Below, piece after piece: positions 34,533 through 46,190 of a DNA stretch of 64,000 bases. Each line of letters opens with the position of its first letter. Within the stretch, counting starts at the first letter, position 1. A model generated the notes under the pieces. That model was not told where the DNA came from and ran no database searches. It saw only the letters and a program-made list of their open reading frames with translations. The translations under genes were made by a program, and so were the position numbers. Source of the stretch: Rhyacophila brunnea. Taxonomy: Eukaryota > Arthropoda > Insecta > Trichoptera > Rhyacophilidae. The DNA lies in the NCBI GenBank assembly GCA_022495005.1, contig JAGYXB010001020.1, forward strand, positions 248,001-312,000, given 5' to 3'.

Positions 34533-35464
34533 ATAATTAAGTACATATTATTTAAATACACACTATATGAAAATATTTTGTTACAAATTGATGGTGTTAT
34601 AACTAAAGTACTACTCGATGAAAATATTAATAGTTAATCGCAATAATAAGAACCAGTGTATATTAAGAACAAAAGAAAACCTTTAACTGAAACACAATGA
34701 AAAAATTTCAACCGCCTACTATTAATAAATGTTCTGACGTATTTCTGGTTATATGAACTTCTGGTTTCTATATATTATAAATAGACTCGAAAAGGGAATA
34801 ATTGATTCTGACTGTTATGATAAATTATAATTATAGTTACTAGCTGAGCCAGCTGGCTCTCGCCAGTCTGTCTCGCTAGGTCTTGCAGACAGCTTAGCGT
34901 CCTAATGTACGATATTGGATTTTATTAAAATTTTGAGGTATGCAGAGACGGCGCCCTTTGACATTTCGCTGATTTTTTACTTTTACAATTTGCAAGACGT
35001 TACTTTCAATATAAATTTGGCGTCATATGCAGAGTCTATTCTGGATTCACCATCCCAGGCTGCTAGACCTAGCAGAATAGCTTAAAGTAATTTAATTGCG
35101 ATTCAGTAATATAACGTTAATATTAATCACATGCGTATCCCCTTGAGGTAATAGAAGAAGATTAGCCATATAAAAAATAAATTATAATTATTAAATTATT
35201 TTGTTTCATTGTCTAAAAAAATGCTTGCAGCTATAGAATAATATTTAAAAAATCAAATTTTGAATTAACATATTTTTATATAATATTTCCCGGTGCGGGA
35301 CGTTCATATTGAAACAAATGTTGATAAAAGAAGAAACTCATAGATCTGAGAGGAAGTAAATGGGTTGGAAAGGACTTCGTCTATATATGTATTGATCCAA
35401 ACTGATTATGATAATGGCATTATAAATATGTAGGTAGATATATGTATGTATATGTTACGCCTAA
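34533..35464. other. stretch without a gene, one possible Helitron end
   Basis: No gene seen. The candidate Helitron 3' end at 34840-34880 is listed separately. A less AT-rich patch follows it to about 35080. Confidence 0.4.
34840..34880 (-). mobile_element. possible Helitron 3' end
   Basis: On the minus strand this region ends CTGGCTCAGCTAG followed by T. The perfect 14-bp palindrome GAGCCAGCTGGCTC at 34846-34859 sits just inside the CTAG end. That is the arrangement of the confirmed Helitron end at 21405 (CTAG, hairpin, T flank). No matching 5' TC end was found. Confidence 0.35.
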
Positions 35465-36249
35465 TGTGTGAAATTGCGTATTACCTACATGAAATCGGCA
35501 AATTTTTGCCTATTTCATGAAAAATGCAAACCCGTTGCCTTATTCATGAAATAGACAAAATATCTGTCAAGTGCGTGAATTCGGCAGTAATTGTTCTGCC
35601 TAGTTCATGCATAGGGCAAATTAGATAGTTGCGCTCCGGTGGTGTTTTTCTCAACTAAACCAAATGTGTCAAATGCTCATGCATTGGTCAATATAGATAG
35701 TGGCGCTCCGGTGGTGTTTTTTGCAATTAATCAAACTAACCAGATGCCAAATGTCATTGATTATATAAAAATATACCAATCAATAACTACAATGACGTTC
35801 ATTTCCAATTACTATGCCCAAAAAAATTTAGAACTATAATAATATGATACTCGTAACAGGAAAATTTTATTAAAATGTATTTTCGTGATTTCATTTGTGC
35901 TTGGGTATCAGGCAATGGTCGATTGTTTGTTTGTGATAGTATGATTAAATTTGATAGTTTGTTGACAGTTGTTAAGTAACCTTAAAATGGACATTCAGTT
36001 GAATTCAGAATTATAAAACCTAACTTAACCTAACCTTATAATAATAATGTTATATTATGTCCAATTATAACTAATAAAACCATCCGTATTAAATTAACCT
36101 TTTCTACTGTCATGTTGACAGTTTAAGAATTCCATACCCTACCGCACTCGGCAGATAATTTGCCTAATTCATGAATAAGGCAACGGGCTTGCATTTTTCA
36201 TAAATTTGACAAAATTTTGCCGATTTCATGTAATACACAATTTCACAAA
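35465..36249. mobile_element. about 785-bp MITE with TIRs of about 110 bp
   Basis: The left arm (TGTGAAATTGCGTATTACCT ... GAAATCGGCAAATTTTTGCC ... CCGTTGCCTTATTCATGAA) is repeated in inverted form at the right end with modest divergence. Each arm carries internal copies of TTCATGAAATAGGCAA-type sequence. The centre holds a direct duplication of TAGATAGTKGCGCTCCGGTG (near 35626 and 35694) and a short TTAGG-like stretch (TAACTTAACCTAACC). The frame at 35639-35839 crosses the duplication and is not a convincing gene. Confidence 0.75.
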
Positions 36250-36280
36250 TTCGGTTCAGTTCAATTCATAGAACAAAAAA

Positions 36281-36336
36281 TGGTGGAATCAGCTTAGAGA
36301 GGCCTTCATCGAGCAGTGTATTGATTCGGTCTAATT
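36281..36336 (+). pseudogene. RTE-like LINE, last codons only
   Basis: Reads WNQLREAFIEQCIDSV and a stop, matching the end of the LINE at 0.9-2.6 kb (WRKLGEAFI-QWID). Another shred, ACCTTCATCCAGCAGTGGA, lies near 36457-36475. These are extreme 5'-truncated copies. Confidence 0.55.
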
Positions 36337-36378
36337 ATAATAACGATGAAATGAATATATTATTATTATATAAAAATG

Positions 36379-36642
36379 TAGTGTGATTATGGGATGAAAT
36401 GATCATAATTGACTTTTTTATTTGTCTATAAAGCATGAATTTTTCTTTGGAATAACCTTCATCCAGCAGTGGAATCCTAATAAGCATAGTGACACGTATT
36501 AATTCTTCTATATAGTAACCACATGAATGCAAATAGTGGATAATAATATGACGTTGGTACGTCTTCATAGTGCGATTATGGGATGAAATGATCATAATAA
36601 TTGACTTTTTTATTTGTCTATAAAGCATGCATTTTTCTTATA
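36379..36642. repeat. direct duplication with a spacing of about 190 bp
   Basis: About 73 bp at 36379 (GTGATTATGGGATGAAATGA through TTTGTCTATAAAGCATGAAT) recur at 36568 with few changes. The minus frame at 36335-36628 spans both and yields the peptide block MLYRQIKKSI twice. This is an artefact of the duplication, not a gene. Confidence 0.75.
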
Positions 36643-37442
36643 TTGTGTAATAAAACATTTAATTCAACATTGTATAATTACTATCTATTAATAATATAAT
36701 AAAAACGTTGTGTATTAATTACCTACAGTAATCATCATTTTTAATTTACCTACCTACGTTGTCTTTGAATATGACAGCTAAAATAAAAGTATTTTGTCTA
36801 TGGTTCAAAATAAATGAAAATGCATGCAATTGCATACCGAAAATGATGCTCCGTCAATATTTTTTCAGGATAATTTGATTAATCAACGTAGTTTTATATG
36901 TATTTTTAATCTTCGATCATGATGATCATCGTTGAAATGTGGTCTTATTATTAGATTTAAATAAACTCATCGAATATTGTGAAGAGGCAAGGCAATGACG
37001 TACCTACATTTTTGTGTGATTTGTGACAGCCAGGATTTTTCGGATTAAATATGGACAAAAATATATCTATAGGAAACGTATTTCTGAAAGTGATTGACTA
37101 TTGTTTTTTATGCTCGTTTATAGAGACATTAAAAATATTATATTTATTATGTAATTAAGATAAATAATGAATGCTAATAGAAATGTCACATTTTTTCGAT
37201 TATTCCTGCAAATTCTAAATTTGAATTCTGACACGTCAAATGAACTTGTTTTAGGTAGCTCGCGAAAGAAAACAAATGACAATCATTAGTCTATTAGTTT
37301 GACAGATAAATAGCAGTGAAGTGGTTTTAGCTTATATTTTCGTAATAATTAGTGAGGAAATATCCATTTATTTCTTGTTTGTACGCCAATGTGCTGCTTA
37401 CAGATTTGAATAATTTTGTGGAATATTAATTCAGATTTATGA
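36643..37442. other. AT-rich stretch without a gene
   Basis: Nothing recognised. The last 200 bp lead into the small open frame that follows and might be its upstream region. Confidence 0.4.
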
Positions 37443-37667
37443 AATATCGGTTATATAGAAAGTATTCAGCGACAATATAATCAATTTGAGGTAGACGGAC
37501 AGCAAGATGCAAAAATGTATGGTGACGAATATAAAACGCTATATAAAAACGATATTATCTGTGATTGTGTCGAGTTTTATCAGATTGTGCCGGATTCAAA
37601 TGGAAGTAGATTCGGGACTCCAAAAATTGAAGTGAATTCCTTTAATAATCAACAAAATGGTACTTAA
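37443..37667 (+). CDS. orphan small open frame or exon
   Basis: A 74-codon stop-free frame following a TGA at 37440. The first ATG is at 37515, which gives a 50-residue product ending NNQQNGT. Its composition is protein-like: an acidic/polar start (QFEVDGQQDAKMYGDEYKTL), CDCVEFYQIVPDSNGSRFGT, and no low complexity, unlike most short frames here. An AG-ending tract at 37461-37469 could be a splice acceptor. No family is recognised. It could be a piece of a decayed transposon protein, a terminal exon, or chance. Confidence 0.35.
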   Translation, partial: NIGYIESIQRQYNQFEVDGQQDAKMYGDEYKTLYKNDIICDCVEFYQIVPDSNGSRFGTPKIEVNSFNNQQNGT

Positions 37668-38047
37668 ATAAACAAAATGGTGCGTTTTCCAAAATCTCTT
37701 AGGATAATAATATATAGGAGATACTGAAATGGATCTAAAACCTGGTTCTGAAATACAGTAATATTATGACAGTGTAGGTAGTGTTCACTATCAAATGTTT
37801 TAAATTACGGACATTATCAAAATAGTTTTTGATTATTTGTAGTAACACACGCTGTTCTATTTTTAGATCAGTGCATCTACACTCGCAGAAGCAAGCTTGT
37901 AAAAATAAATCCGCAAACCCTCTCGGACGTTCCATTCGTGTGATACTGCCTCCGCCATTTTTTTCTTTATATCTCTATAACACAATTTAACAATAATTGT
38001 AATCATTCCCTAGCAATTAAAACTTGCTCTTTTTCTATGCAACCATA
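37668..38047. other. AT-rich stretch without a gene
   Basis: Nothing recognised. The 66-codon minus frame at 37735-37935 lacks motifs. Confidence 0.45.
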
Positions 38048-38201
38048 TGTGGTTTTTTGTTATATAAAGTAACAAACAGCATAATAATTATAAGTGCTAT
38101 CACTTACAAAAATAAGGAGTAGTTTTGGTACTTCCTCTCATTGTGTTTGGTAGAGGATGATATCGTTTGCTGTTTGTTACTTTGAATAATAAAAAACCAC
38201 A
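38048..38201. mobile_element. 154-bp TIR element (MITE)
   Basis: The arms are 33 bp and differ at only a few positions: left TGTGGTTTTTTGTTATATAA-AGTAACAAACAGC, right (complement) TGTGGTTTTTTATTATTCAA-AGTAACAAACAGC. The central part is about 90 bp. No coding frame. Confidence 0.8.
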
Positions 38202-39365
38202 GATTAGTTTATAGAACCGTAAAGTATGTGAAATATATTATATGTATTCCAGCATATAATGCAACATAAATTTTATGCGATATAATATTATAAATAATTA
38301 ACATATAAGTAATATGTAATATGTTTTTAAATATTTTTTTTGATTTATATATATTTTAAAACGTATTTTATATTATGTATTTCAAGTAGAAATTTTATCG
38401 ACTGCCCCATGATTCTGTTGAGCATTTAATAATACACCGTTTTTTAAATTTTAAAATTATTATTTAGCATCTTTCAAAAATACCACCCAACTGCAGAGAA
38501 ATTTTTCTGGCGTCAAAGCAAAACAGCATTAATAATGGTGTGTCAAAATCGATTTGTTCTTGAGCCCCCTAAGCCCATGTCAGAATTTCTTCTTTCACTA
38601 CTTTTCTTTAATAAATCGTTTTTCCTCAGATTACTAATAAGTTATTTTGCCCTTTCAAGTAAATTTTACCTGTTAGTAGGGTTGACTAGAATAAAATTAC
38701 TTTACTATATAATATTTGTATATCTTATCGGTAAAACTTCAATATTTACATTATCGCATATCATATTAAAGTATCTTTACATAGTAACACTTCATTAATG
38801 ATATTATTATGCAACTTATAACTAGTATGTAATTATACTATTTTAAGACAGTATTAATAGACTTTTATGCTGGACTGTAAATTCAGAAACTTGTAATGTT
38901 AGTAACTAAATGTGTGGTTATATTATGACTTTAAGAGTATTGGGAAGATTACAGGTTATGCCATACTGTGGCAATGGATTTGATCAACCACGTGCTACCA
39001 ATACTTATTTTCAACCAAAACTTCCTTTTCTGCAAAAAATTATATACTAGCATTCTATAAGGTACATAGCATTCGCAAAGTTTACATAGCGGAGGAGTAT
39101 GCAAGCAAACTGATGTGCAATACGGATTCTTGGAAGTGCCACCACAGCGTAGTGTCCATATTTTTCTCTACTTAGTCTAGTCTAGTACTTACAATATGAA
39201 CAACGAACAATAAAAAAAAAATTGTGAGGTGTTTGAATATTACTCACCATACCACTACCGGCAAACGAAATAAAAATTAAAGTATTCGGGTAATATCATT
39301 CAATAAAATTTTCAATTGGTATGTGCGCATGCTGCTAATTACGCTACTCCGGTCATCAGCTGACT
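38202..39365. other. AT-rich stretch without a gene
   Basis: The 87-codon frame at 38535-38798 is hydrophobic and AT-driven, with no domain. Nothing else was seen. Confidence 0.45.
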
Positions 39366-40492
39366 CCTGAATATTTATTTATTTAAGAATACAAAACATT
39401 GTGGACATAACAAATCTAAATTCAAGACGTACACAACATGAGATTTACATTATAAGTCAAACATTACCCTTAGAAGAGAGAAAAGAATATAGAAAAAAAA
39501 ATATATATATAATAACAAAAAAAAAAAAAAAAATAATCAAAACATACTTAAGTACAATTTAATACAGAAAAATATAATTTTTGAGAACGAAAAATGTACA
39601 ATTTTATACAGAAAAATACAGTTTCAAAAATAAAATGCAAAGTACATCATTGAAAATGTCTATGTCTTTAGGGAGCGCATTTATTAGTCTTGCCCCTCTC
39701 GCTAATGGTGCCTGATAGGCTTGACACGAGGAAACGGTTCCAATCCAGAATAAATCATGACTGCGACCACGTAGGTAATTGACAGGCGCATGGAAATTCA
39801 AATTCATTAGGACACCAGGATTGGAAACCATCCCTCGCGATAACAGGCAAAAGTGTTTCAACAGCAGAAGAGACCGACGAGATTCAAGAGAGTGAAAAGT
39901 AAGCATGCCTTGTAGAAAGGTAGTTGGAAAATAACCATCTAACGAATTATCGAAAGGAAAATAGTTAAATGTTTTAAAATAAAGTCATCGAAGAAATTTC
40001 TTCTGGACGCGTTCTAAAATAAGTTTATAGGAAACCTCATAGGGACACCAGATAATCGACCCATATTCAAGAATGCTACGCACTAATGAGACGTAGAGTG
40101 TACGTAATACATTAGGATTCTTGAATGGTTTGGATTGTCGCATGATGAATCCTAGAAGCTTACTCGCACGTAGAGCCGTGGAAGTTATATGCAAGTTAAA
40201 GGATAATGAAGAATCAAAAATTATCCCAAGATCTTTTGCCTCAGATTGACGTTTTAAAGATTTTTTTGACATAATATAATTATATTTAATCGAGGTTCTT
40301 GACCTAGAAAAGGTAATACAAAAGCATTTGTCAGTATTAATTTATTCTTTTTTGACCAACTTTCAATTGAACAGAGATTTCTCTGTAACATGCAACAGTC
40401 CAACTCATTGCGAATTGGTGCATATAATTTCAAATCATCCGCAAAAAGTAAAAATTCTACTCCATCCATGGCTTTAACTATATCATTGGTTC
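39366..40492 (-). pseudogene. Jockey-like LINE, 5'-truncated in the RT domain
   Basis: On the minus strand the copy begins inside the reverse transcriptase at NDIVKAMDGVEFLLFADDLK (motif C FADD). A frameshift follows near 40270, then LGIIFDSSLSFNLHITSTAL, YVSLVRSILEYGSIIWCP, VQKKFLR, an in-frame TGA, and the C-terminal part LTFHSLESRR, VNYLRGRSHDLFWIG and ARLINALPKDIDIF. The 3' untranslated end, with TTTGTTATGTCCACAATG and a TAAATAAATA tail, reaches 39366. The same domain order is seen in the longer element at 54-57 kb. It is dead and was probably truncated at insertion. Confidence 0.85.
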
Positions 40493-41412
40493 CATTTCAG
40501 ACAAAATTTTAATAACATCTCAAGTAGTAATTCTGTTAAATAATAATGTTATTCATAACTTGACAATATAACAACACAATAATAATATAAATTATACATT
40601 TTCTCGCATCAATGTCATATTATTGACCTTCAAATTAAATTTTCATCGATTTTCAAAACAATTTATTTTCATTGATAAAGAAGAATACTATTAATTTAGA
40701 AGCAAATCAATGAATTATAGAAATTTAAGAACATTGGTTTATTTTAATATACAGCAGAGTAACATTTTTATTATATTTGTTGAAAAATTAACACGTAGCA
40801 GTGTGATTCTAATATCCAATGATTGCAATAAATTTATATTTTTTTTAAATATAGGAAATTACCAACGGCTAATAATCCATCTCTCCGAGGATGAAGAGCA
40901 AAACAAAAAGTCTTACCTTTGTCGTGTGTGTTCGGCATACAAACTTTTTTGTCATTAAAATTATTACTTAAAAATTTTCTGGTAAATTTATTCCACAATT
41001 TTATTAACGGAAAAAACACTTCGTAATATTATTTTTGACAAGCGACAACCATGTCTAACGGTAACCTTTCTGTGAAAATATTTTTTACGAGGCGATTTGA
41101 TCTGACGGACAAAAAAGGACATCGCAGTTTGTTCGAACAACAACAATGACCGTTTGACGATAATAAGAAAAGAAAGGAGTTGCTGCTGATTTTTTCTGAA
41201 ATTTGAGAGAAATTGAGGATTTTCTTTTGAACATCCCAAAATAACTCTTATATTTTTTCTTCTCCATAAACACTTTCGTACGAAGAATTACTATTGTAAC
41301 TAAAGTTTTTTTGGAAGCTTATGTTATGCTAGTTTATAAACGGAGTATATATTTGTTGTATCAAATTGAATCAAATTTTATTATTTATTCACTTATTATT
41401 CATAGTTTATAC
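40493..41412. other. AT-rich stretch without a gene
   Basis: Overlapping short frames on the minus strand at 40834-41273 show no motif. Confidence 0.45.
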
Positions 41413-41590
41413 TAGCACCCGCGATGGTCAAGTGATAACATATTCACATGGTAAGTAGAGGATCTCGAGTTGCAATCCCGGATCTGGTAAAAATCATATA
41501 TTGTTTTTCAATGTGTGCATTGACGTAATAAGTTGAGATATTCGCTAGTATCCATTTATCCATATACATACTGGAGCCAATGAACAAAAA
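41413..41590 (+). mobile_element. SINE, probably family S1, diverged
   Basis: Head CACCCGCGATGGTCAAGTGA, B-box-like GTTGCAATCCCGGATCTGG, then TTTTTCAATGTGTGCATTGA and a weak core AATAAGTTGAGATATTCGC. The tail is not recognisable. Confidence 0.45.
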
Positions 41591-42337
41591 TAATCATAGT
41601 AATATAATTATGTATATCAAGTATGTCAAACGCATCATAAACTTAAAGGATTTCAACCTTGAAATCATGTAAAATGCGTGTACATTCAGTTGCAATATAC
41701 GAGTACTATCATTTCATTGAGATTTTAAAAGGGAAGCATTTATCGTTCTTATTTTTATGTACTCTGTACTGTATCATGTTACGTGAAAGTAGTTTTCAGA
41801 CAAAGTTAACCATTAGAAAGTCTCGGTGACCTCGTCGTATCACCTCACTTGTATTGCATTACTTACGGCTTGCTACAAACGAGAGAAAAAGAGATGTAAA
41901 TTTCCACGTTTTAATCTGGGGCGTAGTTTCCCCTTACCATCACGCAGTAGATCTTTTGCACAGTGGGAGAAGAATTTGACTAAGTATTAATTATTACAAT
42001 GGGTCTAATGAAGACCAAGGCCTATTTATCTGTGATGGTGAAAAACAAATAATGTTGTAAATGACAGAATTCATCTCGATCCAATATAAGTCTATATCTA
42101 TATCTTGATCATAATAATCGATGATCGGTGACAATTGTTCGATGATTACCGAGAACGTACCGTAATAATCAACCAAACTATCACTGTAATTTGAGCTTTA
42201 GAATGGTCTATGTTGTCGTTGTCTAAAAGTATGTTGCATTTTTTTTAATGATAGATTTCTAGAAAGTACTCGTATTTGCAATGTAGCTTGCGGTAGGTAC
42301 CTATTTGGTTTTAACATTATCGTCTTAACGCAACTTA
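41591..42337. other. AT-rich stretch without a gene
   Basis: Nothing recognised. Confidence 0.5.
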
Positions 42338-43090
42338 GCCACATGCTCAGCGTGGGTCAAAATGGAGCTTTTATGGTATTTAAGGAGCATAACCCTGGAT
42401 ATCCCTTAAACGTTGTAGATAATCTATTTATATAATTTTGAAGCCTTATCATCTTTTATAGTAATTTTAAACATTTGATGACTGCATAAAGTATTTTTGT
42501 TACATAATTAGTAAAATTAATGTTAACATTATATAGTGACATATTTACGATAAAAAATTATATTTTATAATCTTTTTGATCCCAAATTTGACAAGAATTA
42601 GGCATTTTATTATTCAAAAATGGGCACGATTTGCACATTTGAAGATAATTCTAAAGATATTGATTATAAGCTATGTCCTTGATTATTCAAATGTGATAAA
42701 CATCCTTCGAATAATGGTTGCTTTATAATAATTATTGACCTAAGAATAATGTAGTATTTTTTTGAAATACGCCATTTCTATTGGCATTTCTCAGTGGCTA
42801 AGCTACAACATACGGCCGTAACCATAAATTTACAAACGATAAATGAAGTAGGAAGTAAGAACATGTTAATGCGCGTGTTTGAACATGTACCTAACCAAAA
42901 AAAAATATTTTTTTAAAAACGGTAATGTAATAAAAATATTTTATGCAGTCATCAATATTTTTAAATAAATATAAAGGATAATAAGGCTTCAAAATTATAT
43001 AAATAGATCTACAATATTTAAGGAATTTCCAGGGTTATGCTCTGAAAATACCATAAAAGCTCAATTTTGACCTACGCTGAGCATGTGGGC
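42338..43090. mobile_element. foldback element with arms of about 170 bp
   Basis: The left arm (42338-42508, starting CCACATGCTCAGCGTGGGTC) and right arm (42921-43090, complement starting CCACATGCTCAGCGTAGGTC) are inverted copies. They run through GAGCTTTTATGGTATTT, GAGCATAACCCTGG, CTATTTATATAATTTTGAAG and TTGATGACTGCATAAA. About 410 bp separate them. There is no transposase. The arms have diverged by substitutions and small gaps, so the insertion is old. The arm outside the shared start differs, and no target duplication could be read. Confidence 0.8.
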
Positions 43091-44499
43091 CCTTAAGGAC
43101 ATTGCAGAAATTGAAAAATCACTGTGTCCACGTAATTTATTCCTGCATCACGTCATGTATTATGAATGGATAACGCCATATTTTTGCGAAATAAAACGTA
43201 GTCAAAAAGTTGCTAGGTTTATTCTTTCACCTGTGACGTTTGCTGAAGAAAACGGTAAAAATGTTGCACCTTCGCTTATATTCAAAGCATCCAAAGTGCA
43301 ACAACTCTGAAATACATATTGAATATGAATTTCATTAAAATATTCCACAGTTAATTTCGGTAATTTAGGATAACACGTAGCTGGTAAGTTGAACTTTTAA
43401 GTGAGGTACATAATAATAATAATATTATATCGTTACATCTAATTCTAAAACAGTTCAAAAACTTACAGCAAAAATTATTTTATTAGAATAGACGTAATGA
43501 TAATTTAAATAAATACAATGCATACCTATATTAATGTAGAAAAACAGGCTTATCATAACTGATTAAACAACTTCAAAATAATAATACTCGTATCATTAAT
43601 ACGTGTTTGACTAGAAACTATTTTAATATTTTAAAGTGTCAACATAAATAATATCAACCGATATTGTCTGCCAAACTCAGACTGTCAATAGTAAAAAGAT
43701 AACATAGTTATTTATAATATATTATTATTAGTATTTACGGTTACCTTCTAATATATTTCCAAAGTTATTTTACAGATTTACTTTATTACCTTGGGCCATA
43801 GGCAATCACGAGGCACACTTAACTCAGACCCTCCTGGATTTAATGCGTTGGTGTTAATAAATTTTGCTTTATCCACTTGTATTTTAATATAAATCAAAGC
43901 GTTCTTGGCAATAAGTAAATATTTATTGAGACTATGCTCACATATTTATAGAAAAAGTAACCAACCCACGTGAGAAAGAAATATAAAAAAAGTTAATTAT
44001 CATTTTCCTCTAAGATGGATCATAATATATGGAATGTATGTTTAATTGTTTCAAGAGAAAAATTTATACACTGTCAACGAGCGTTATATGGCGGTTAATA
44101 CAAAGTTATTATTTTTTCTACCTCTCTATATTTTGATTAAACACATATTCAAACTAAGCAAAAAAGTTTATTTTGCTTCTTCGACTTTGCACGAAAAATC
44201 GACTTTTTGTATATATTAGGTTTTTCTGTTGAATGTACTCGTATTATATATTTAAAGCTGTAAATTATGATGTAAAAATAACTCAGTACATCTAAATTTT
44301 AACATCAATTCTAAGTTTTATAAAAACGGGAAATAATAAAAAAGAATGTGAATATGCATAAATTCACTTTTATTCTTTACCCCCTAAAAACATTTGAACA
44401 AAATCAAGACAATACTGTTAGCCACAATAATGAAACAATAATTTTACGTTTGGTGCATGCTCTTCATCTTATGTTAGTATAATATTTGAGTCAATATTT
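43091..44499. other. AT-rich stretch without a supported gene
   Basis: A 75-codon frame at 43083-43310 begins in the foldback arm and has a fairly protein-like composition, but no motif. Nothing else was seen. Confidence 0.4.
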
Positions 44500-44717
44500 G
44501 AGCACTCAGGAAACAAAAATGGCAATCTCCATTTTCACAATATGTTGGCGAGTCATTAAAAAATCCTTGCATCTTTCTGAATATATTCTGAAAAAATTAA
44601 TAGAAGAAGTTATATATTAATGGTATACATATTACGAGTATTATAAAATACTAATTTCAGAAATTATACCAATAAGAAATATGTAATACATGCCGTATTT
44701 TTGTTTCCAGAGCCCTC
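44500..44717. mobile_element. 218-bp TIR element (MITE), probable
   Basis: Left GAGCACTCAGGAAACAAAAA-TGGCA, right (complement) GAGGGCTCTGGAAACAAAAA-TACGGCA. The arms are about 25 bp with a few changes and a two-base gap. ATTT adjoins both ends, which may be part of a duplication. Confidence 0.55.
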
Positions 44718-45753
44718 ATTTGAAAGAGTGGAAACGATAGATAAACACCTGTTAAGATTTTTTTTAAATTCATGATTCTAAAAAAAATTTTAGAATTTTT
44801 AGAAACAAAAACCTATTAGCCAATCAATAATTAATTGATTGTTCTTTTATTCCATGTTGAGCCGGATCCAAGCACACTTGAAAAAACAACGTTTATTTTT
44901 AACCCAGCAGTGTGATTTTAATCCAAAACCCCTGTATTAATTTTGACTACTAATTTACTTTGGTGAAATAACAAACAAACTGACATAATCTATGCACATT
45001 TGCCAAAGTATTAATTAATATTGAAAAATTAGCACTTCCAGTAAGTACTGCAGTATTAATTTTAAAATCGGTAGATTACAATAGTTAAATTCTAACCAAA
45101 GTTGTTCATCTAATTTATGTTTATTATAATATGATTGGAAATAATTCTATATGTGAATGAAATCATGCATTTGGAAGCGTTTATTGAATATTATAATTAT
45201 TTTTTCACAAAAATATGGGTTGGTTGATTTTTGCATAAATGTGTATAATTTAATCTTTATTTAGTACTGGTCAAATTTAATAAAGCTAATATCAGTTTGA
45301 TAAAGTTGTTCGCAAATGTAAATATTTTATTGTAGACGATTAACTAACAAAGTTATCAAAACACCAGATTGCGAGACTAACATTTAAGTTAGTGAATTCG
45401 ACATGATAGAATAAACAACTTAGATTCAATTCGTTTAAATTTAAGATTTTATCATTTAATATGAAGTATATTAGTTTTATTAAAATAGTATATTTCAAAT
45501 ATTCCTCTGTTTTGTATTTTTTTTATAAAATAGTATGCTTCGTAGCTGAATTAATAATTTTATCTTAAATATTTTATGTGAATCAGGAAAATGAACACAG
45601 TTAACTTTACTATCTTAATAAATCACATGACTTATTTTTTTAATCATTTGTTAAATTCAATATATTCTCAATTATTAGTAGTCATTTGCAGTATAAACGG
45701 ATTGAAATCATAAAGAATATGTGTACTCTTCTAGGTAGTGAAAGATGTGAGTT
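44718..45753. other. AT-rich stretch without a gene
   Basis: Nothing recognised. Confidence 0.5.
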
Positions 45754-46190
45754 TTAACCTCTTCTTCTTTTTTCTTTCACCCTGTCATAGGGCAAGCACA
45801 ACTTAGCGCCGCTTCCCTCGATCCATCGCCAACTCTTGCGCCTCCCGCCATTCCAATCAAAATCAAAATCGCTATTGTAGCACCGCTGCAGGGTGAGGGA
45901 GGGCCGACACGACGACGGAATCCTTGAGGCTGTGCTTACAAGGGTACAAAGTATCGCACTCTTTGGCGGCATCCGGAACACATGTCCCAGCCATGTAAAA
46001 CGTCTCTTTGTGATTGCGTAAATCACTGAAGGCTGCTGTGTCTACTCACAAACTCGGGTATTTGTAACGCGGTCGTACCAACGTATCCCTAAGATTTGGC
46101 GGAGACATCGATTCTCAAAGCTCAAAAGCCGATACCTTTGAAGCTTAGTAAGATGTCATGTCTCACAGCCATACAGGAGCACAGGTTAAA
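45754..46190 (-). pseudogene. non-LTR reverse transcriptase, C-terminal fragment (family L3)
   Basis: The minus frame reads LLYGCET, stop, HLTKLQRYRLLSFENRCLRQ, ILGIRWYDRVTNTRV, a stop, then AITKRRFTWLGHVFRMPPKS and LTLQRCYNSD before the frame decays. Two in-frame stops stand where W and Q are usual (TGA after GCET, TAG after VCE). It is the longest of three L3 relics and shows that the piece at 29.5 kb belongs to the RT connection/C-terminal region. Confidence 0.78.

Noticed and set aside
36335..36628. 97-codon minus frame with a repeated peptide block
   Set aside because: The repeat comes from a DNA duplication in AT-rich sequence; no domain or coding bias.
38535..38798. 87-codon hydrophobic frame resembling a membrane protein
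   Set aside because: Phe/Leu/Ile/Tyr richness is expected from AT-rich DNA; no domain, no neighbouring exon.
43083..43310. 75-codon plus-strand frame
   Set aside because: It starts inside the foldback arm and has no motif. Its composition is mildly protein-like but not enough to call a gene.
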